From positions 45,678 to 109,677 of the forward strand of contig NZ_FNAM01000016.1 in assembly GCF_900101845.1 (NCBI RefSeq): a stretch of 64,000 nt of DNA, given 5' to 3'. The position numbers were made by a program, and so were the translations under genes. How positions within the stretch are numbered: the first letter of the stretch is position 1; each line of letters opens with the position of its first letter. The notes beneath the pieces were generated by a model. The model did not search any database. It saw only the letters and a program-made list of their open reading frames with translations, and was not told the DNA's origin. Origin of the DNA: Sporomusa acidovorans. GTDB lineage: Bacteria; Bacillota; Negativicutes; Sporomusales; Sporomusaceae. Below are positions 52,110 through 61,334 of the stretch, one piece after another.

Positions 52110-52523
52110 ATGGCTGATAATAGCCGTTTGTTTGCCCTAAAGTTACAAGGATATTGCTGCAGTCAAATAGTTCTTAAGCTGGGCCTGGAGGATGCTCAGC
52201 TGGAAGATAATCCGCAATTGATTCAAGCGGTTGCCGGTTTATGTGACGGTTTGCACTCAGATATGGTCTGTGGAATTTTTAGTGCCACAGCCTGCCTAAT
52301 ATCACTATTGCAGCCAAGGTATTCGCCAGTACTTATCAATGATTTGGCCGAATGGTTTGCAAGCGAGTTTGAAGAAAGCAATGGCGGTATTGCCTGCAAG
52401 GATATTTTAGGCGGAAATCAACTGAACCGATCCACAAAATGCCCGAAAATTCTGGCGGCAACTTATGACAAAGCTGTGGATCTTTTAGAGGTGAGCGGTT
52501 ATGAATTTCCCGCCAGGGAATAA
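52110..52523 (+). CDS. C_GCAxxG_C_C-family protein (DVU_1555-like)
   Basis: 137 residues with spaced cysteines GYCCSQIV (about 15-19), CDGLHSDMVCGIFSATACL (Cys near 50, 59 and 67), GGIACKD (about 97) and STKCPK (about 111). This matches the redox-active or metal-binding C_GCAxxG_C_C pattern, with SAT in place of GCA. It lies 61 bp after the XdhC gene. Such a protein occurs in the equivalent Desulfovibrio cluster. It may carry electrons or metal; function is not established. Confidence 0.75.
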   Translation: MADNSRLFALKLQGYCCSQIVLKLGLEDAQLEDNPQLIQAVAGLCDGLHSDMVCGIFSATACLISLLQPRYSPVLINDLAEWFASEFEESNGGIACKDILGGNQLNRSTKCPKILAATYDKAVDLLEVSGYEFPARE

Positions 52524-52565
52524 ACAGCCTGCAGAGGAAAAGAGGACAGATGAGGGTGAAATATC

Positions 52566-54548
52566 TTGAATAGTATTAAAGCAAAATTAATTGCTGTTGT
52601 GTTAACTTTAATGGTAGTTACACTCGGCCTGATGGGGAGCCTAAGCTATTGGCAAGCTAAAAAAGTTATTGTTAAAGATATTGAGAACGAGATGACTAGC
52701 ATGGCCGAAAACCGTGGGCAGGAAATCGGTATGTGGCTCAATATCAAAACTGCGGAAATTGAGGCTATGGCTAGGTCGCCGATTATGTCCAGCGGTGACG
52801 AAGAAGGTATTATGGCCTATTTTGCCTCTGAAATGCAGCGAAATAAGATGTACCACAATATTATGTGGCTGGATTTGCAGGGAAATTGTTTTGATTCTCG
52901 CAATATCCGCGGAAATTTGGCTGAACGTGAATATTTTCAAACGGCCGTCCAGGGAAAACTTTGCGTTTCTGATCCAATATTTTCACGGGCGACAGGCGAG
53001 TCGATTATTGTAATCGCCGCTCCCATTCAGTCGAAAAACCAAGTTGTCGGAGTATTAGTGTGCGCGATCAATATTGGAGCTTTAGAAAACGTTGTAGAGG
53101 GAGTAAAAATAGGAGAGACAGGTTACGCTTTCTTGGTTCGAAAAGATGGACTAACAGTTCTTCATCCCAACAAAGAAGTAGCTAATAATGAAAATATCCT
53201 TCAAGATGCTGACGCAAATCCCAAGTTAAAAGCGGCTGTTACCAATATGGTAAACGGCGAGAAGGGAATTGCCGAATATCAGAATGAAGGTGTATCCCGC
53301 TATTTAGCTTATGCTCCGGTAGCGGGAGTGAAATGGTCTGTCGGCGTAAATGTGCCCGTACGGGAAATGACGGCGAAGCTAAACACGTTTACCTGGATTT
53401 CATTGTGCATCAGCATTTGTGCAGTCATTATTGCCGCTTTTGTCATAATTATACTTTCAATAAAAATAGCCAAGCCTTTACAGGCATTAACGGTAGTTGC
53501 TAATCATATTGCCGGCGGTGATTTGCGCGAAACCCAAATTGGAATATCCTCGAATGATGAAGTGGGGAAATTGGCTCGTTCTTTTGAAAAAATGGGTGAA
53601 AACCTGCATCAGCTTTTGCGTAGAATTGAAGGGTCGGCACTCCAGGTTTCTACCTCGACAGAAGAATTGACAGCCAATGCCGAGCAGTCGGCGCAAGCTG
53701 CCACCCAGGTCGCCAATGCTATTGCCGAGGTCGCCGACGGTACGTATAAACAGGTAGCAGCAATTGAAAAATCCTCTGTAATTGTTGAACAAATGTTGAC
53801 TAGTATTCAACAGGTTTCTGCCAGTTCGCAAACAGTGGCAGGAATGTCGGATAAGACGGCGGCGGCCGCAACGGAAGGCAGTAAAGCGATTGAGAAGGCT
53901 GTTAATCAGATGGTGAATATTGAACAGACGGTTAATAGCTCGGCCAGTGTCATTTCCAGCCTTGGCGAACGTTCCCAGGAAATTGGGCAAATAATTAATA
54001 CCATTTCCGGAATAGCCAGCCAAACCAATCTGCTTGCTTTGAATGCCGCAATCGAGGCAGCACGGGCAGGCGAACAAGGTCGCGGTTTTGCCGTTGTGGC
54101 CGAGGAAGTGCGAAAATTGGCTGAACAATCTCAGGATGCCGCTAAACAAATCGAAGCAATGATTGGTGAGATTCAATCGGAAACAGGGAAAGCTGTTGCT
54201 TCTATGAATCAGGGAACGCAGGAAGTTAAAATCGGCACCGAAGTGGTAAGTACGGCCGGCAAGGCGTTTGAGCAAATAACCGGTCTTATCGGCCAGGTAT
54301 CCTGTAAGATCAGGGAAATTGCGGCGGCAATCCAGCAAATGGCCGGTGATAGTCACCAGGTCGTAGACTCAGTACAGGAAATTGACAAAATTAGCAAAAA
54401 TACTGCCAGTCATACCCAAACGGTATCGGCAGCAACGGAGGAACAATCGGCATCTATGGAGGAAATCGCGGCTTCAAGTCAAGCATTGGCCCAAATGGCG
54501 GATGAATTGCTGAATGCTGTGAAAAAATTTCAATTTAGGTCTGAATAA
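52566..54548 (+). CDS. Methyl-accepting chemotaxis protein with dCache sensor
   Basis: 660 residues. TTG start at 52566 after GAGGGTGA. N-terminal membrane helix (about 5-29), extracytoplasmic dCache-type sensor (about 35-275), second helix (about 280-302), HAMP (about 303-355), and the signalling domain from about 390 to 655, with the conserved hairpin tip [45 protein letters not shown] (key part [16 protein letters not shown]). It is 42 bp after the C_GCAxxG gene and probably in the sigma-54-driven operon, suggesting chemotaxis to the operon's substrate. Confidence 0.9.
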   Translation: MNSIKAKLIAVVLTLMVVTLGLMGSLSYWQAKKVIVKDIENEMTSMAENRGQEIGMWLNIKTAEIEAMARSPIMSSGDEEGIMAYFASEMQRNKMYHNIMWLDLQGNCFDSRNIRGNLAEREYFQTAVQGKLCVSDPIFSRATGESIIVIAAPIQSKNQVVGVLVCAINIGALENVVEGVKIGETGYAFLVRKDGLTVLHPNKEVANNENILQDADANPKLKAAVTNMVNGEKGIAEYQNEGVSRYLAYAPVAGVKWSVGVNVPVREMTAKLNTFTWISLCISICAVIIAAFVIIILSIKIAKPLQALTVVANHIAGGDLRETQIGISSNDEVGKLARSFEKMGENLHQLLRRIEGSALQVSTSTEELTANAEQSAQAATQVANAIAEVADGTYKQVAAIEKSSVIVEQMLTSIQQVSASSQTVAGMSDKTAAAATEGSKAIEKAVNQMVNIEQTVNSSASVISSLGERSQEIGQIINTISGIASQTNLLALNAAIEAARAGEQGRGFAVVAEEVRKLAEQSQDAAKQIEAMIGEIQSETGKAVASMNQGTQEVKIGTEVVSTAGKAFEQITGLIGQVSCKIREIAAAIQQMAGDSHQVVDSVQEIDKISKNTASHTQTVSAATEEQSASMEEIAASSQALAQMADELLNAVKKFQFRSE

Positions 54549-54607
54549 ATCCAAGCTGTGAATTAAAAAAAGATAACTTGTTTGAGTTTGATATTCCAAA
54601 TTAATAG

Positions 54608-54639
54608 AGGGGATGTCTCAATAACTTGAGACATCCCCT
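54608..54639. terminator. Terminator between convergent genes
   Basis: AGGGGATGTCTCA / TGAGACATCCCCT, a perfect 13-bp stem with a 6-nt loop. It separates the chemoreceptor gene and the GRE 2 gene. Confidence 0.75.
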
Positions 54640-54695
54640 ACTATAACATTAATAATAATGAAGAACATTGAATTCAGGGCGCAAACAAATTTTTA

Positions 54696-57143
54696 CTAAA
54701 ACATGTTTTCGTTTCGACTAATAATGTCATTTTGACAGTCTCTGCTAAGTTCGACGAAGTAGGCCGAGTAACCGGCGATGCGAACAACAAGATCGCGATA
54801 AGACTGAGGATCAGCTTGCGCTGCCCTCAGGGTTTCAGAGCTTACAACATTATATTGGACTTCCATACCGCCGGTTTTAAAGTAAGATTTCGTCATATCA
54901 CGCAGCTTGTCTATACCTGCGGCATTTCTTAATGCGGTTGGGTGAATTCTGAGGTTTAAAGCAATACCATCCATATAGCGGGAATGATCAAGACAGCAAA
55001 TTGAGTTAAAGACGGCAGTAGGGCCTTCGTGGTCTCTGCCTTGTGCCGGTGAAGTTGCATCCGCCAGGGGTTCGCCGGTTTTTCTGCCATCAGGGGTTGC
55101 CCAGGTATGATAACCTTGAGCCACATGATCGGACGCTCCATAGAGACCGCCTTTGTACACTTTGGACCTTGTGCTGTAGCATTCGCCGCAGATCTCGGAG
55201 TATACATCGCAAATCCATTTCATTTGTTCATCAGCGTAGGGATCGTCATTTCCATAATGGGGAACTTCGCTCAAAATCCGTTGTCGGAGTGGTTCGTAGC
55301 CTTCCCAGTTAGCCATGACGGCATCGTAAAGTTCTCTGGCTGTGCATAGCTTCTTATCAAAGATCATGTATTTTATCGTGGTAAGAGAATCGGCAAGTGT
55401 CGCCAAACCGGTAGCGGTACCGCCGTAAGAGTTGTACTTTGCACCACCGCAAACGCAATCCGTGCCTGATTCCATACAGCCCTCGATAGAGATCGACAGC
55501 CCGGCGTGAGGAGCATGATACATGGTCAGATATTCAGAGTAGTTGTTCACGGTTATGTGCCATTTTTGAATATAGCTGCACATGGCTTTGACTGCGGCTT
55601 TGACTTTTTCGAAGGATTCCATTTCATATAGATAACCGGTCTTAAGTTTACATTGGGTACCGTTATATGGGTTTATGCCGTTGTTGATGGCCATATCGAA
55701 GATAACTCCATAGTGGACGCTGGCATGCGGGGCATGAACCCCATTAGGTGCTGGATAATCATTACCGGAACCAACAATTTCCTGGCAGCCGATGAGACTG
55801 TAATCGCGGGCGTCTCTAAGGGTAAAATTGAGTTCCTTCATGAGGCCGGGAATGATGATCTCGTCATTTTGAAATAATGGCAGGCCGCCGACAAGCTTAG
55901 ATGTCTCGATAGCGCATTCCCAAAGTTCGTCAGGAGTGTTTGTATTAATACGCAAAGAGATGGTTGGGTCGTGAAGCTTCAGCCGGCCAATAGTCTCAAG
56001 AACCATGTAGGTGACAGGATTGGTGGCGTCTTCACCAGTATCACGGTTAACACCGCCGATGGTGGTATGTTGGTAAGTATTGCCGATGCCGGTAGTTACA
56101 GCGATGAAATCAGGCGCCGCGTTATAGAAACAATTGGCTTTAAGGAAGAAGGCGTCAACAATTTCCTGAGCTTCGTCCAGGGTAATACGGCCGGACTCAA
56201 GGTCAGCCTTGAGGAACGGCCAGGTATATTGGTCGAAACGGCCAAAAGCACAGGCCGGATAGCGGGAGTCTAAGCTTAAAAACAGCTGATACATGATAGT
56301 ACCCTGGCAAGCCTCCCAAAAAGTGCGGGCGGGATTTTCAGAGATCCACAGCAGACTTTCACCCATCTTGGTTAGTTCGGCTTTGCGAGTTGGATCTTGA
56401 CATGCAGCAGCTTTAGCCAGGCAAGTTTGACCATAGCGCTTGACCAGGATGGTCGCGGCATCGCAAGCAATTACGGCAGATTTGTAGAACATGTACTTAT
56501 TCATGTCCTCGCCCATTAGATTTCCTTCATGTGCATCCAGCCAGTCTTGGGCATGCTGGCGAATAGCGGCATAGCCAACATTAATAATTTTTTCGAAACC
56601 GGGTGTCAGATGTCCGGTTGGAATGTACATGAGCGGAGCACCGGGTACGTAACTGGAAACATTTAGACGGCTAAACTCCTGATAACCGTCGGGCTGCCAG
56701 GCATTTGCAGTCGCCGTAACGGTTTTATCTTTCCAATAATCCCGGATAGACAGGAGTGCTTCCACATCCTCCGGGGCGATAGTTAATTTCAATTCTTCGT
56801 TAGCGGGATTGTGATACAGCCCGTCAGCCTCTAGCGTCCAGAGCCCTTTTTCAACTCCATCCGGAATCCAGCCTGTACCTGACCATTCGGGGTTTATGCC
56901 GGAACCAAGAAAGTTCTGGGCTTTATTACCGACGATGATTTCAAAGTCCTCCACGCGCAAGGTCATTTTCGAACAGACATCATAGGTGGCCAGTGGGCGC
57001 TTAATGATGGGGACTACATGTTCATTCCTTTTATAGGAATCGGTGGTAATTAATGCTCTTTCCGCGTCCGTCTGGATAACTCGGTCACGGATAAGCTCTC
57101 TCATGAGTTTAATCCGTTCAGTTGCGGATTTAAATTTGTACAT
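54696..57143 (-). CDS. Glycyl radical enzyme 2 (PFL-like)
   Basis: 815 residues. The thiyl Cys453 in LIGCQEIVG with Glu455 at +2 and the glycyl radical Gly791 in RIAGYSAYF are both present, so it should be active after activation. The GCQE motif is unusual; most characterised dehydratase and lyase GREs have GCVE. No small extra subunit, as arylacetate decarboxylases have, is adjacent, and there are no microcompartment shell genes. GGGGGAGAAG precedes the ATG. It is transcribed after its activase from a sigma-54 promoter. A C-O or C-N/C-S lyase that yields an aldehyde would fit the co-regulated aldehyde oxidoreductase. Confidence 0.93.
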   Translation of the reverse strand: MYKFKSATERIKLMRELIRDRVIQTDAERALITTDSYKRNEHVVPIIKRPLATYDVCSKMTLRVEDFEIIVGNKAQNFLGSGINPEWSGTGWIPDGVEKGLWTLEADGLYHNPANEELKLTIAPEDVEALLSIRDYWKDKTVTATANAWQPDGYQEFSRLNVSSYVPGAPLMYIPTGHLTPGFEKIINVGYAAIRQHAQDWLDAHEGNLMGEDMNKYMFYKSAVIACDAATILVKRYGQTCLAKAAACQDPTRKAELTKMGESLLWISENPARTFWEACQGTIMYQLFLSLDSRYPACAFGRFDQYTWPFLKADLESGRITLDEAQEIVDAFFLKANCFYNAAPDFIAVTTGIGNTYQHTTIGGVNRDTGEDATNPVTYMVLETIGRLKLHDPTISLRINTNTPDELWECAIETSKLVGGLPLFQNDEIIIPGLMKELNFTLRDARDYSLIGCQEIVGSGNDYPAPNGVHAPHASVHYGVIFDMAINNGINPYNGTQCKLKTGYLYEMESFEKVKAAVKAMCSYIQKWHITVNNYSEYLTMYHAPHAGLSISIEGCMESGTDCVCGGAKYNSYGGTATGLATLADSLTTIKYMIFDKKLCTARELYDAVMANWEGYEPLRQRILSEVPHYGNDDPYADEQMKWICDVYSEICGECYSTRSKVYKGGLYGASDHVAQGYHTWATPDGRKTGEPLADATSPAQGRDHEGPTAVFNSICCLDHSRYMDGIALNLRIHPTALRNAAGIDKLRDMTKSYFKTGGMEVQYNVVSSETLRAAQADPQSYRDLVVRIAGYSAYFVELSRDCQNDIISRNENMF

Positions 57144-57242
57144 GGATTCTTCTCCCCCTTGTAATTAAAATGTTACCTATAATTAAAACCATATAATGAC
57201 TTATGGTTAAATCATAAGCGAAGGTTAGCGGTAATTTCGTTT

Positions 57243-58196
57243 TTAATGGATCTGGGCGGGCAACCCGAAGGACTGTATGAGTTCCAGATATTTTTGCATT
57301 TCTTCATCAGACGGCGGCGTAATATTTACTAATTTATAATTGCGCCCAATACGGACATATTTTGAGATCCCCATGGCGTGATAGGGCAATAATTGCACGA
57401 GGGTGACAGCCTGTCCGAGTTCTTGGCAAAACTGTGCCGTCCTGATCAGATTTTCGTTTGATGCATTGAGCTTGGGGATAACCGGGATGCGAATCTGAAG
57501 CTTACCGCCATTTTCTGCGATCCGTTTGGCATTAGCCAGGATCAGGTCATTGCCTGCACCGACAAACTTGCGGCTTTTTTTCGTATCCATATGCTTCAAA
57601 TCAAATAAAAACAAATCAATGTATGGCAGAACTCGGTCGTAGTTTTCACCCGGAGCGTAACCCGTAGTATCAAGGCATACGCTAAGCTTGTCTTGTTTAC
57701 AGCGTTTGGCGAGTTCATAGGTAAATGTAAATTGGGCCATCGGTTCGCCGCCGGAAATAGTAATGCCGCCATCTTCTCCGTAATAGTGCCTGTCCTTGGC
57801 AACACGACGGTATACTTCTTCCACGGTGGTGTCATATCCGGAGGAAGTCAGAGCCTTCGATGGACAGGCCGACGCACACGTAAGACAGTTGTCACATTTG
57901 CTCCGGTCAATACTGATTTTTGTCAGCAGTGAATGATCCAAAACCGATTTTTCCGGTGACGCCTGGCTCAGCGCACCTTGGGGACAGGCTTTAAGACATA
58001 GTCCGCATTTCTCTAGTCCCACACACCGGACAGCGAACCAGGCCAGTTCGAAATCGTTGCGCTGGGACTCGGGACTGTGACACCACAAACAGGTCAGTGG
58101 ACATCCCTTTAAAAATACGGTAGTCCTAATTCCCGGTCCGTCATGTACGGAATAACCCTGTATATCGTAGATTCTTCCTTTAACTTTCTCGTTCAA
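57243..58196 (-). CDS. Glycyl radical enzyme activating enzyme 2 (radical SAM)
   Basis: 317 residues. The SAM cluster motif is C32-PLT-C36-LW-C39. A two-cluster ferredoxin insert (CGLCLKACP and CDNCLTCASACP, about 60-115) and SGGEPMAQ (about 145) follow. It is the first gene of the minus-strand sigma-54 transcript, 99 bp before the GRE 2 gene. Paralogous to the activase at 38764, with the same domain order. Confidence 0.95.
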   Translation of the reverse strand: MNEKVKGRIYDIQGYSVHDGPGIRTTVFLKGCPLTCLWCHSPESQRNDFELAWFAVRCVGLEKCGLCLKACPQGALSQASPEKSVLDHSLLTKISIDRSKCDNCLTCASACPSKALTSSGYDTTVEEVYRRVAKDRHYYGEDGGITISGGEPMAQFTFTYELAKRCKQDKLSVCLDTTGYAPGENYDRVLPYIDLFLFDLKHMDTKKSRKFVGAGNDLILANAKRIAENGGKLQIRIPVIPKLNASNENLIRTAQFCQELGQAVTLVQLLPYHAMGISKYVRIGRNYKLVNITPPSDEEMQKYLELIQSFGLPAQIH

Positions 58197-58268
58197 AAAT
58201 CATTCAACTCCTTTCTAAGATGTATATATATTCATCTTAGCCTGGGTTAACACTATTAATTAATCATA

Positions 58269-58284
58269 TGCAATTAATATGCCA
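58269..58284 (-). promoter_or_regulatory. Sigma-54 promoter (minus strand)
   Basis: Reads TGGCATATTAATTGCA on the minus strand, with GG and GC 12 bp apart. It lies about 70 bp before the activase start and drives the activase-GRE 2 operon. Confidence 0.85.
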
Positions 58285-58410
58285 ATTTATGGAGTTGGCA
58301 CCCTGACTTAATTTGAAGCAATAAGTTTCAGAGAAATTAATAGCTGAGCTACTCAAATCCTGTAAATGACGGTTGCTCCAATATGAAAAAAAGCTGTAAC
58401 ACAATTTTAA

Positions 58411-58448
58411 AAGTGTAATTATTTTGCTCAGCGTATTATTTTTGAGCG
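58411..58448 (-). promoter_or_regulatory. Tandem upstream activating sites (minus strand)
   Basis: On the minus strand CGCTCAAAAATAATAC starts at 58448 and TGAGCAAAATAATTAC at 58430, again 18 bp apart and about 150 bp upstream of the sigma-54 promoter. The second copy is the more divergent. Confidence 0.6.
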
Positions 58449-58586
58449 AAAGGCAGCTAACATTGAAACTTTAGAACAAGTTATTGACCAATCTGTCTTA
58501 CTGCTTTTAATTGACAAAATAGGCAATTAAGAATAAAAAAAATGTTGAAAAAAAGGGAACAAAGATCTCTTATCGAATTTTTTGGT

Positions 58587-58706
58587 ATATATAGTATCCA
58601 ATAAAGATTTACAGGCAGGGTGTTAGTAAAAGCGTAGGTTAAGCGCTAGCGGCGGAGCGTTACTAACACCCTGCTTAGAAGAAAATCTTTATTGGATTTC
58701 ATATAG
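58587..58706 (-). repeat. 120-bp palindromic MITE-like repeat, copy 3
   Basis: Inverted relative to copies 1 and 2. Terminal repeats AGTATCCAATAAAGATTT and AAATCTTTATTGGATTTC, inner repeat GCAGGGTGTTAGTAA / TTACTAACACCCTGC. Nearly identical to copy 2. It lies between the GRE 2 promoter and the sigma-54 activator gene. Confidence 0.9.
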
Positions 58707-58747
58707 ATTATGTTATGAAAATATTGATGGGAGAAAGGTGATCCGGG

Positions 58748-60691
58748 TTGAATATTGATTATGTTTCTAAGTTAAACAACAATAATTCACCAGATAAGCT
58801 GCAATCAGCATGGCTTAGCTTTGTTGAAAAAGGAATTCTTCTTGAGCAGGATTTACCCTCCTTCGTAGCAAAATCTTGGCGACGGTGCCGTAGTCTTGTC
58901 GATCCCGGCATTGATCCGAATAAAGTGGTTTTATCAGGGGACGCGCTTAAAATAAAGCGTTATGAATACCAAGAACTGATTGCAAAGGCAGCGTCGGTTA
59001 TGCGGGATATTTGCACTTTAGGCGGGCACAGATACTTCGTCATGCTTTGTGACCCAAACGGCTATGCGATTGAGGTGGCAAACAATACCGGTTATCCTGT
59101 GCCGTTGGGGGCTAAATGCCGAGAGGAAGATATCGGTACAAATGCCATTGGAATTGCGTTAGCGGAAAATCGTTTTGTCGAAATCAAGAGTTATGAACAC
59201 TATGTGGTCAATTTACATAAAAGCAGTTGTGCTGCCATGCCAATCCATGATCCGGCTGGTAAAATTATTGGGGCAATCAATGTGTCTAATCCTGCTGGTG
59301 CCTTGCAACCGGAAATTGCCAAGATTTTAAAATTCACTGCCCAAATGATCGAATACCAACTGGTGATGGATCAGGAGAAATCACGGCGGCGGGAAGCAGA
59401 AAATGCTTTTATGTCACTCAAGAATATTATAGAACAATATATGTTGGTGATTGATAATAACGGGACAATTATTGACGCCAATCAAAAATGTATTAATCTT
59501 TTTAAAAATAACAACCGAATACTTACTGGGACCAGTATGCAGGATATTATTCGACTGGATAAAAATGACACCGAACCGTTTTTTAGTCCAGGAAGGCAAT
59601 TTAAGCTACTTGTTGATGACGGTACAAAACGATGTAAAGTGGTGAAAAGTAAAATATATAAAGATTCCCACGAAGCAATGAGAACACTACTATTTTTCGA
59701 ATCTGATGAACATAATACTGGGTCTCTTAACACTGGCGGGGATAGAGATTTCTGTTTTGTAGATATTGTTGGTGAAGAACGAAATTGGTCAAATATTATT
59801 GCAAAAGCCCAAAAAGCCGCGAAATTTGATTCAAGTGTTTTGCTTGAAGGGGCAAGTGGTACCGGTAAAGAATTGATTGCCCGGAAAATTCATTTGGTTA
59901 GTGGTCGCAAGGGGTTGTTTGTACCGGTAAATTGTGGTGCAATTCCTAAAGAACTGATCGCAAGTGAACTGTTTGGTTATGAAGATGGCGCTTTCACTGG
60001 AGCCAAAAGGAGCGGAATGAAGGGGAAATTTGAACAGGCGGACGGCGGAACATTATTCCTTGATGAGATCGGGGAAATGCCGCTGGATCTGCAGGTACAC
60101 TTACTTAGATTTCTCCAGAATAAAGTCGTAACCAGGGTTGGGGGAACGACGAGCAGGCAAGTTAATGTTCGGGTTATTGCCGCGACGAACCGGGAATTGT
60201 GCGATTCGGTAAAAAAAGGTGAATTCCGGGAAGATTTGTATTATAGATTAAACGTGATAAATTTTCACCTGCCTTCGCTTAAAGAAAGAAAAGATGATAT
60301 TCCGTTACTTGTCCACCATTTTATAGAAAAGTTTTGCCGTCAATGGAAAAGACCATTGCCATCTGTTGATCCAGCAGCGATGGAAAGCTTGTGTCGTTAT
60401 GACTGGCCGGGAAATGTACGGGAATTAGGGAATGTGATTGAGACTGCCATTGTTTTTTCTGAAGACAATATACTGAAGCCGGCCGATTTTCCAGTCAACA
60501 TTATTGAATATGTACCTATAAAACCGCGCAAGAGCGGAAAGCTGAAAAAATACCAGGAAGAAGTCATCTTGGAAACATTAAAGAAAAATGGCGGCAATAT
60601 TACTAAAACAGCAGAAACATTGGGAATAGCTCGCAATACTTTATATAACAAAATACGCAGTGAAAAACTGAAGGAACAACGGAAAATTTAA
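58748..60691 (+). CDS. Sigma-54-dependent activator with GAF, PAS and Fis domains
   Basis: 647 residues from a TTG start at 58748, after GAAAGGTGA. A GAF-like sensor lies at about 75-200 and a PAS-like domain at about 225-310. The AAA+ domain has Walker A GASGTGKE (about 370), the sigma-54 contact loop GAFTGAKRSG (about 415) and Walker B GGTLFLDEIGE (about 436). A Fis-type helix-turn-helix ends the protein (GNITKTAETLGIARNTLYNK, key part GIARNTLYNKI). The layout resembles AcoR/DhaR-type activators. It most likely binds the 18-bp-spaced sites at 43916, 58448 and 60992 and senses the pathway substrate. Confidence 0.92.
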   Translation: MNIDYVSKLNNNNSPDKLQSAWLSFVEKGILLEQDLPSFVAKSWRRCRSLVDPGIDPNKVVLSGDALKIKRYEYQELIAKAASVMRDICTLGGHRYFVMLCDPNGYAIEVANNTGYPVPLGAKCREEDIGTNAIGIALAENRFVEIKSYEHYVVNLHKSSCAAMPIHDPAGKIIGAINVSNPAGALQPEIAKILKFTAQMIEYQLVMDQEKSRRREAENAFMSLKNIIEQYMLVIDNNGTIIDANQKCINLFKNNNRILTGTSMQDIIRLDKNDTEPFFSPGRQFKLLVDDGTKRCKVVKSKIYKDSHEAMRTLLFFESDEHNTGSLNTGGDRDFCFVDIVGEERNWSNIIAKAQKAAKFDSSVLLEGASGTGKELIARKIHLVSGRKGLFVPVNCGAIPKELIASELFGYEDGAFTGAKRSGMKGKFEQADGGTLFLDEIGEMPLDLQVHLLRFLQNKVVTRVGGTTSRQVNVRVIAATNRELCDSVKKGEFREDLYYRLNVINFHLPSLKERKDDIPLLVHHFIEKFCRQWKRPLPSVDPAAMESLCRYDWPGNVRELGNVIETAIVFSEDNILKPADFPVNIIEYVPIKPRKSGKLKKYQEEVILETLKKNGGNITKTAETLGIARNTLYNKIRSEKLKEQRKI

Positions 60692-60806
60692 AAACGCGAT
60701 TTCTACCGATAATAGCAAACTTGAAAATAGTTTGAAGTTGCTTTCTGATTACTGTTCCTTTGTCTAAAATTTGGCTAAACCATATATAAAATTTGGTTGG
60801 ATTTAC

Positions 60807-60846
60807 AAGGCGTTTATTTTGAGAAAAATAAACGGCCTTTTTTTTA
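60807..60846 (+). terminator. Rho-independent terminator of the activator gene
   Basis: CGTTTATTTT / AAAATAAACG, extended by AAGG / CCTT with one bulge, then TTTTTTTT. Confidence 0.8.
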
Positions 60847-60974
60847 TATCCGCATTAAAGAATTTTGCAGGCGCAGGCGGATGGCGTATTGACAATGCTC
60901 CACCACTGGCGTTTGACTTCCGCTTTTGCCAACACCCCACCCGCCTGCACAAATCTTTAGCACGTTGTATATGG
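60845..60974 (+). repeat. Degenerate MITE-like repeat, copy 4
   Basis: Same order of segments as copy 2 with many changes: ATCCGCATTAAAGAATTTT at the left end, CTTTTGCCAACACCC inside where copy 2 has CTTTTACTAACACCC, and AAATCTTTAGCACGTTGTATATGG-type right end. The inner stem has changed to GGCGG...CCGCC pairs, so pairing is partly kept. Confidence 0.65.
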
Positions 60975-60991
60975 ATAAATCTATAACATGG

Positions 60992-61030
60992 TGCTCAAAA
61001 AAAATGTAATGTTCAAAAAAAGTACGTTGG
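60992..61030 (+). promoter_or_regulatory. Tandem upstream activating sites
   Basis: TGCTCAAAAAAAATGTAA from 60992 and TGTTCAAAAAAAGTACG from 61010, 18 bp apart, about 135-170 bp upstream of the sigma-54 promoter. Confidence 0.7.
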
Positions 61031-61160
61031 AAAAGGAGTTTGTCTTTTAACAGTAACGCGCATATAACTAATGATTTTTTAGTGATTAAACGGTAAACCC
61101 CCTGCTATTGGAGACTTCCAGAGCGGAGCTAATTATTATTACGGGAGTTTTTGTTATTCT

Positions 61161-61176
61161 TGGCACATTACTTGCA
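61161..61176 (+). promoter_or_regulatory. Sigma-54 promoter
   Basis: TGGCACATTACTTGCA, an almost perfect -24/-12 element with GG and GC 12 bp apart, about 160 bp before the MFS gene. Confidence 0.88.
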
Positions 61177-61334
61177 AATAGTCAATCAGTGGATATGAGT
61201 AAAACTCAATTGTTTCGCAATTGAGTGAAAATTAAAAATGAGGGGGCGGCATGACATGAAAATACCTATAGGAACAGGCGGGTAAAAAACACGAGAATTT
61301 AAATGGATAACGAAGGAGTGTGAATTTAATTTTA

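Larger units (their letters stand above)
58197..58747. other. Divergent regulatory region of GRE 2 and its activator
   Basis: No gene is visible. It contains the minus-strand sigma-54 promoter (58269-58284), the paired activator sites (58411-58448), and repeat copy 3 (58587-58706) just before the activator gene. Confidence 0.7.
60692..61334. other. Regulatory region upstream of the MFS gene
   Basis: No gene is visible. In order it holds the activator gene's terminator (60807-60846), degenerate repeat copy 4 (60845-60974), the paired activator sites (60992-61030), a sigma-54 promoter (61161-61176) and a leader hairpin ACTCAATTG / CAATTGAGT (61204-61226). Confidence 0.7.

Noticed and set aside
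53487..54356. 289-codon minus-strand frame inside the chemoreceptor
   Set aside because: Shadow of the coiled-coil signalling domain; it is rich in Asn, Phe and Cys repeats mirroring the Ala/Gln-rich receptor helix.
54696..58196. Microcompartment-associated GRE locus
   Set aside because: No shell-protein genes, no encapsulation-type N-terminal extension on the GRE and no aldehyde or alcohol dehydrogenase are nearby.
61256..61285. Nine-codon frame (MKIPIGTGG) with GGGGGCGG upstream, before the MFS gene
   Set aside because: Too short to judge; could be a leader peptide but nothing supports it beyond the start codon spacing.
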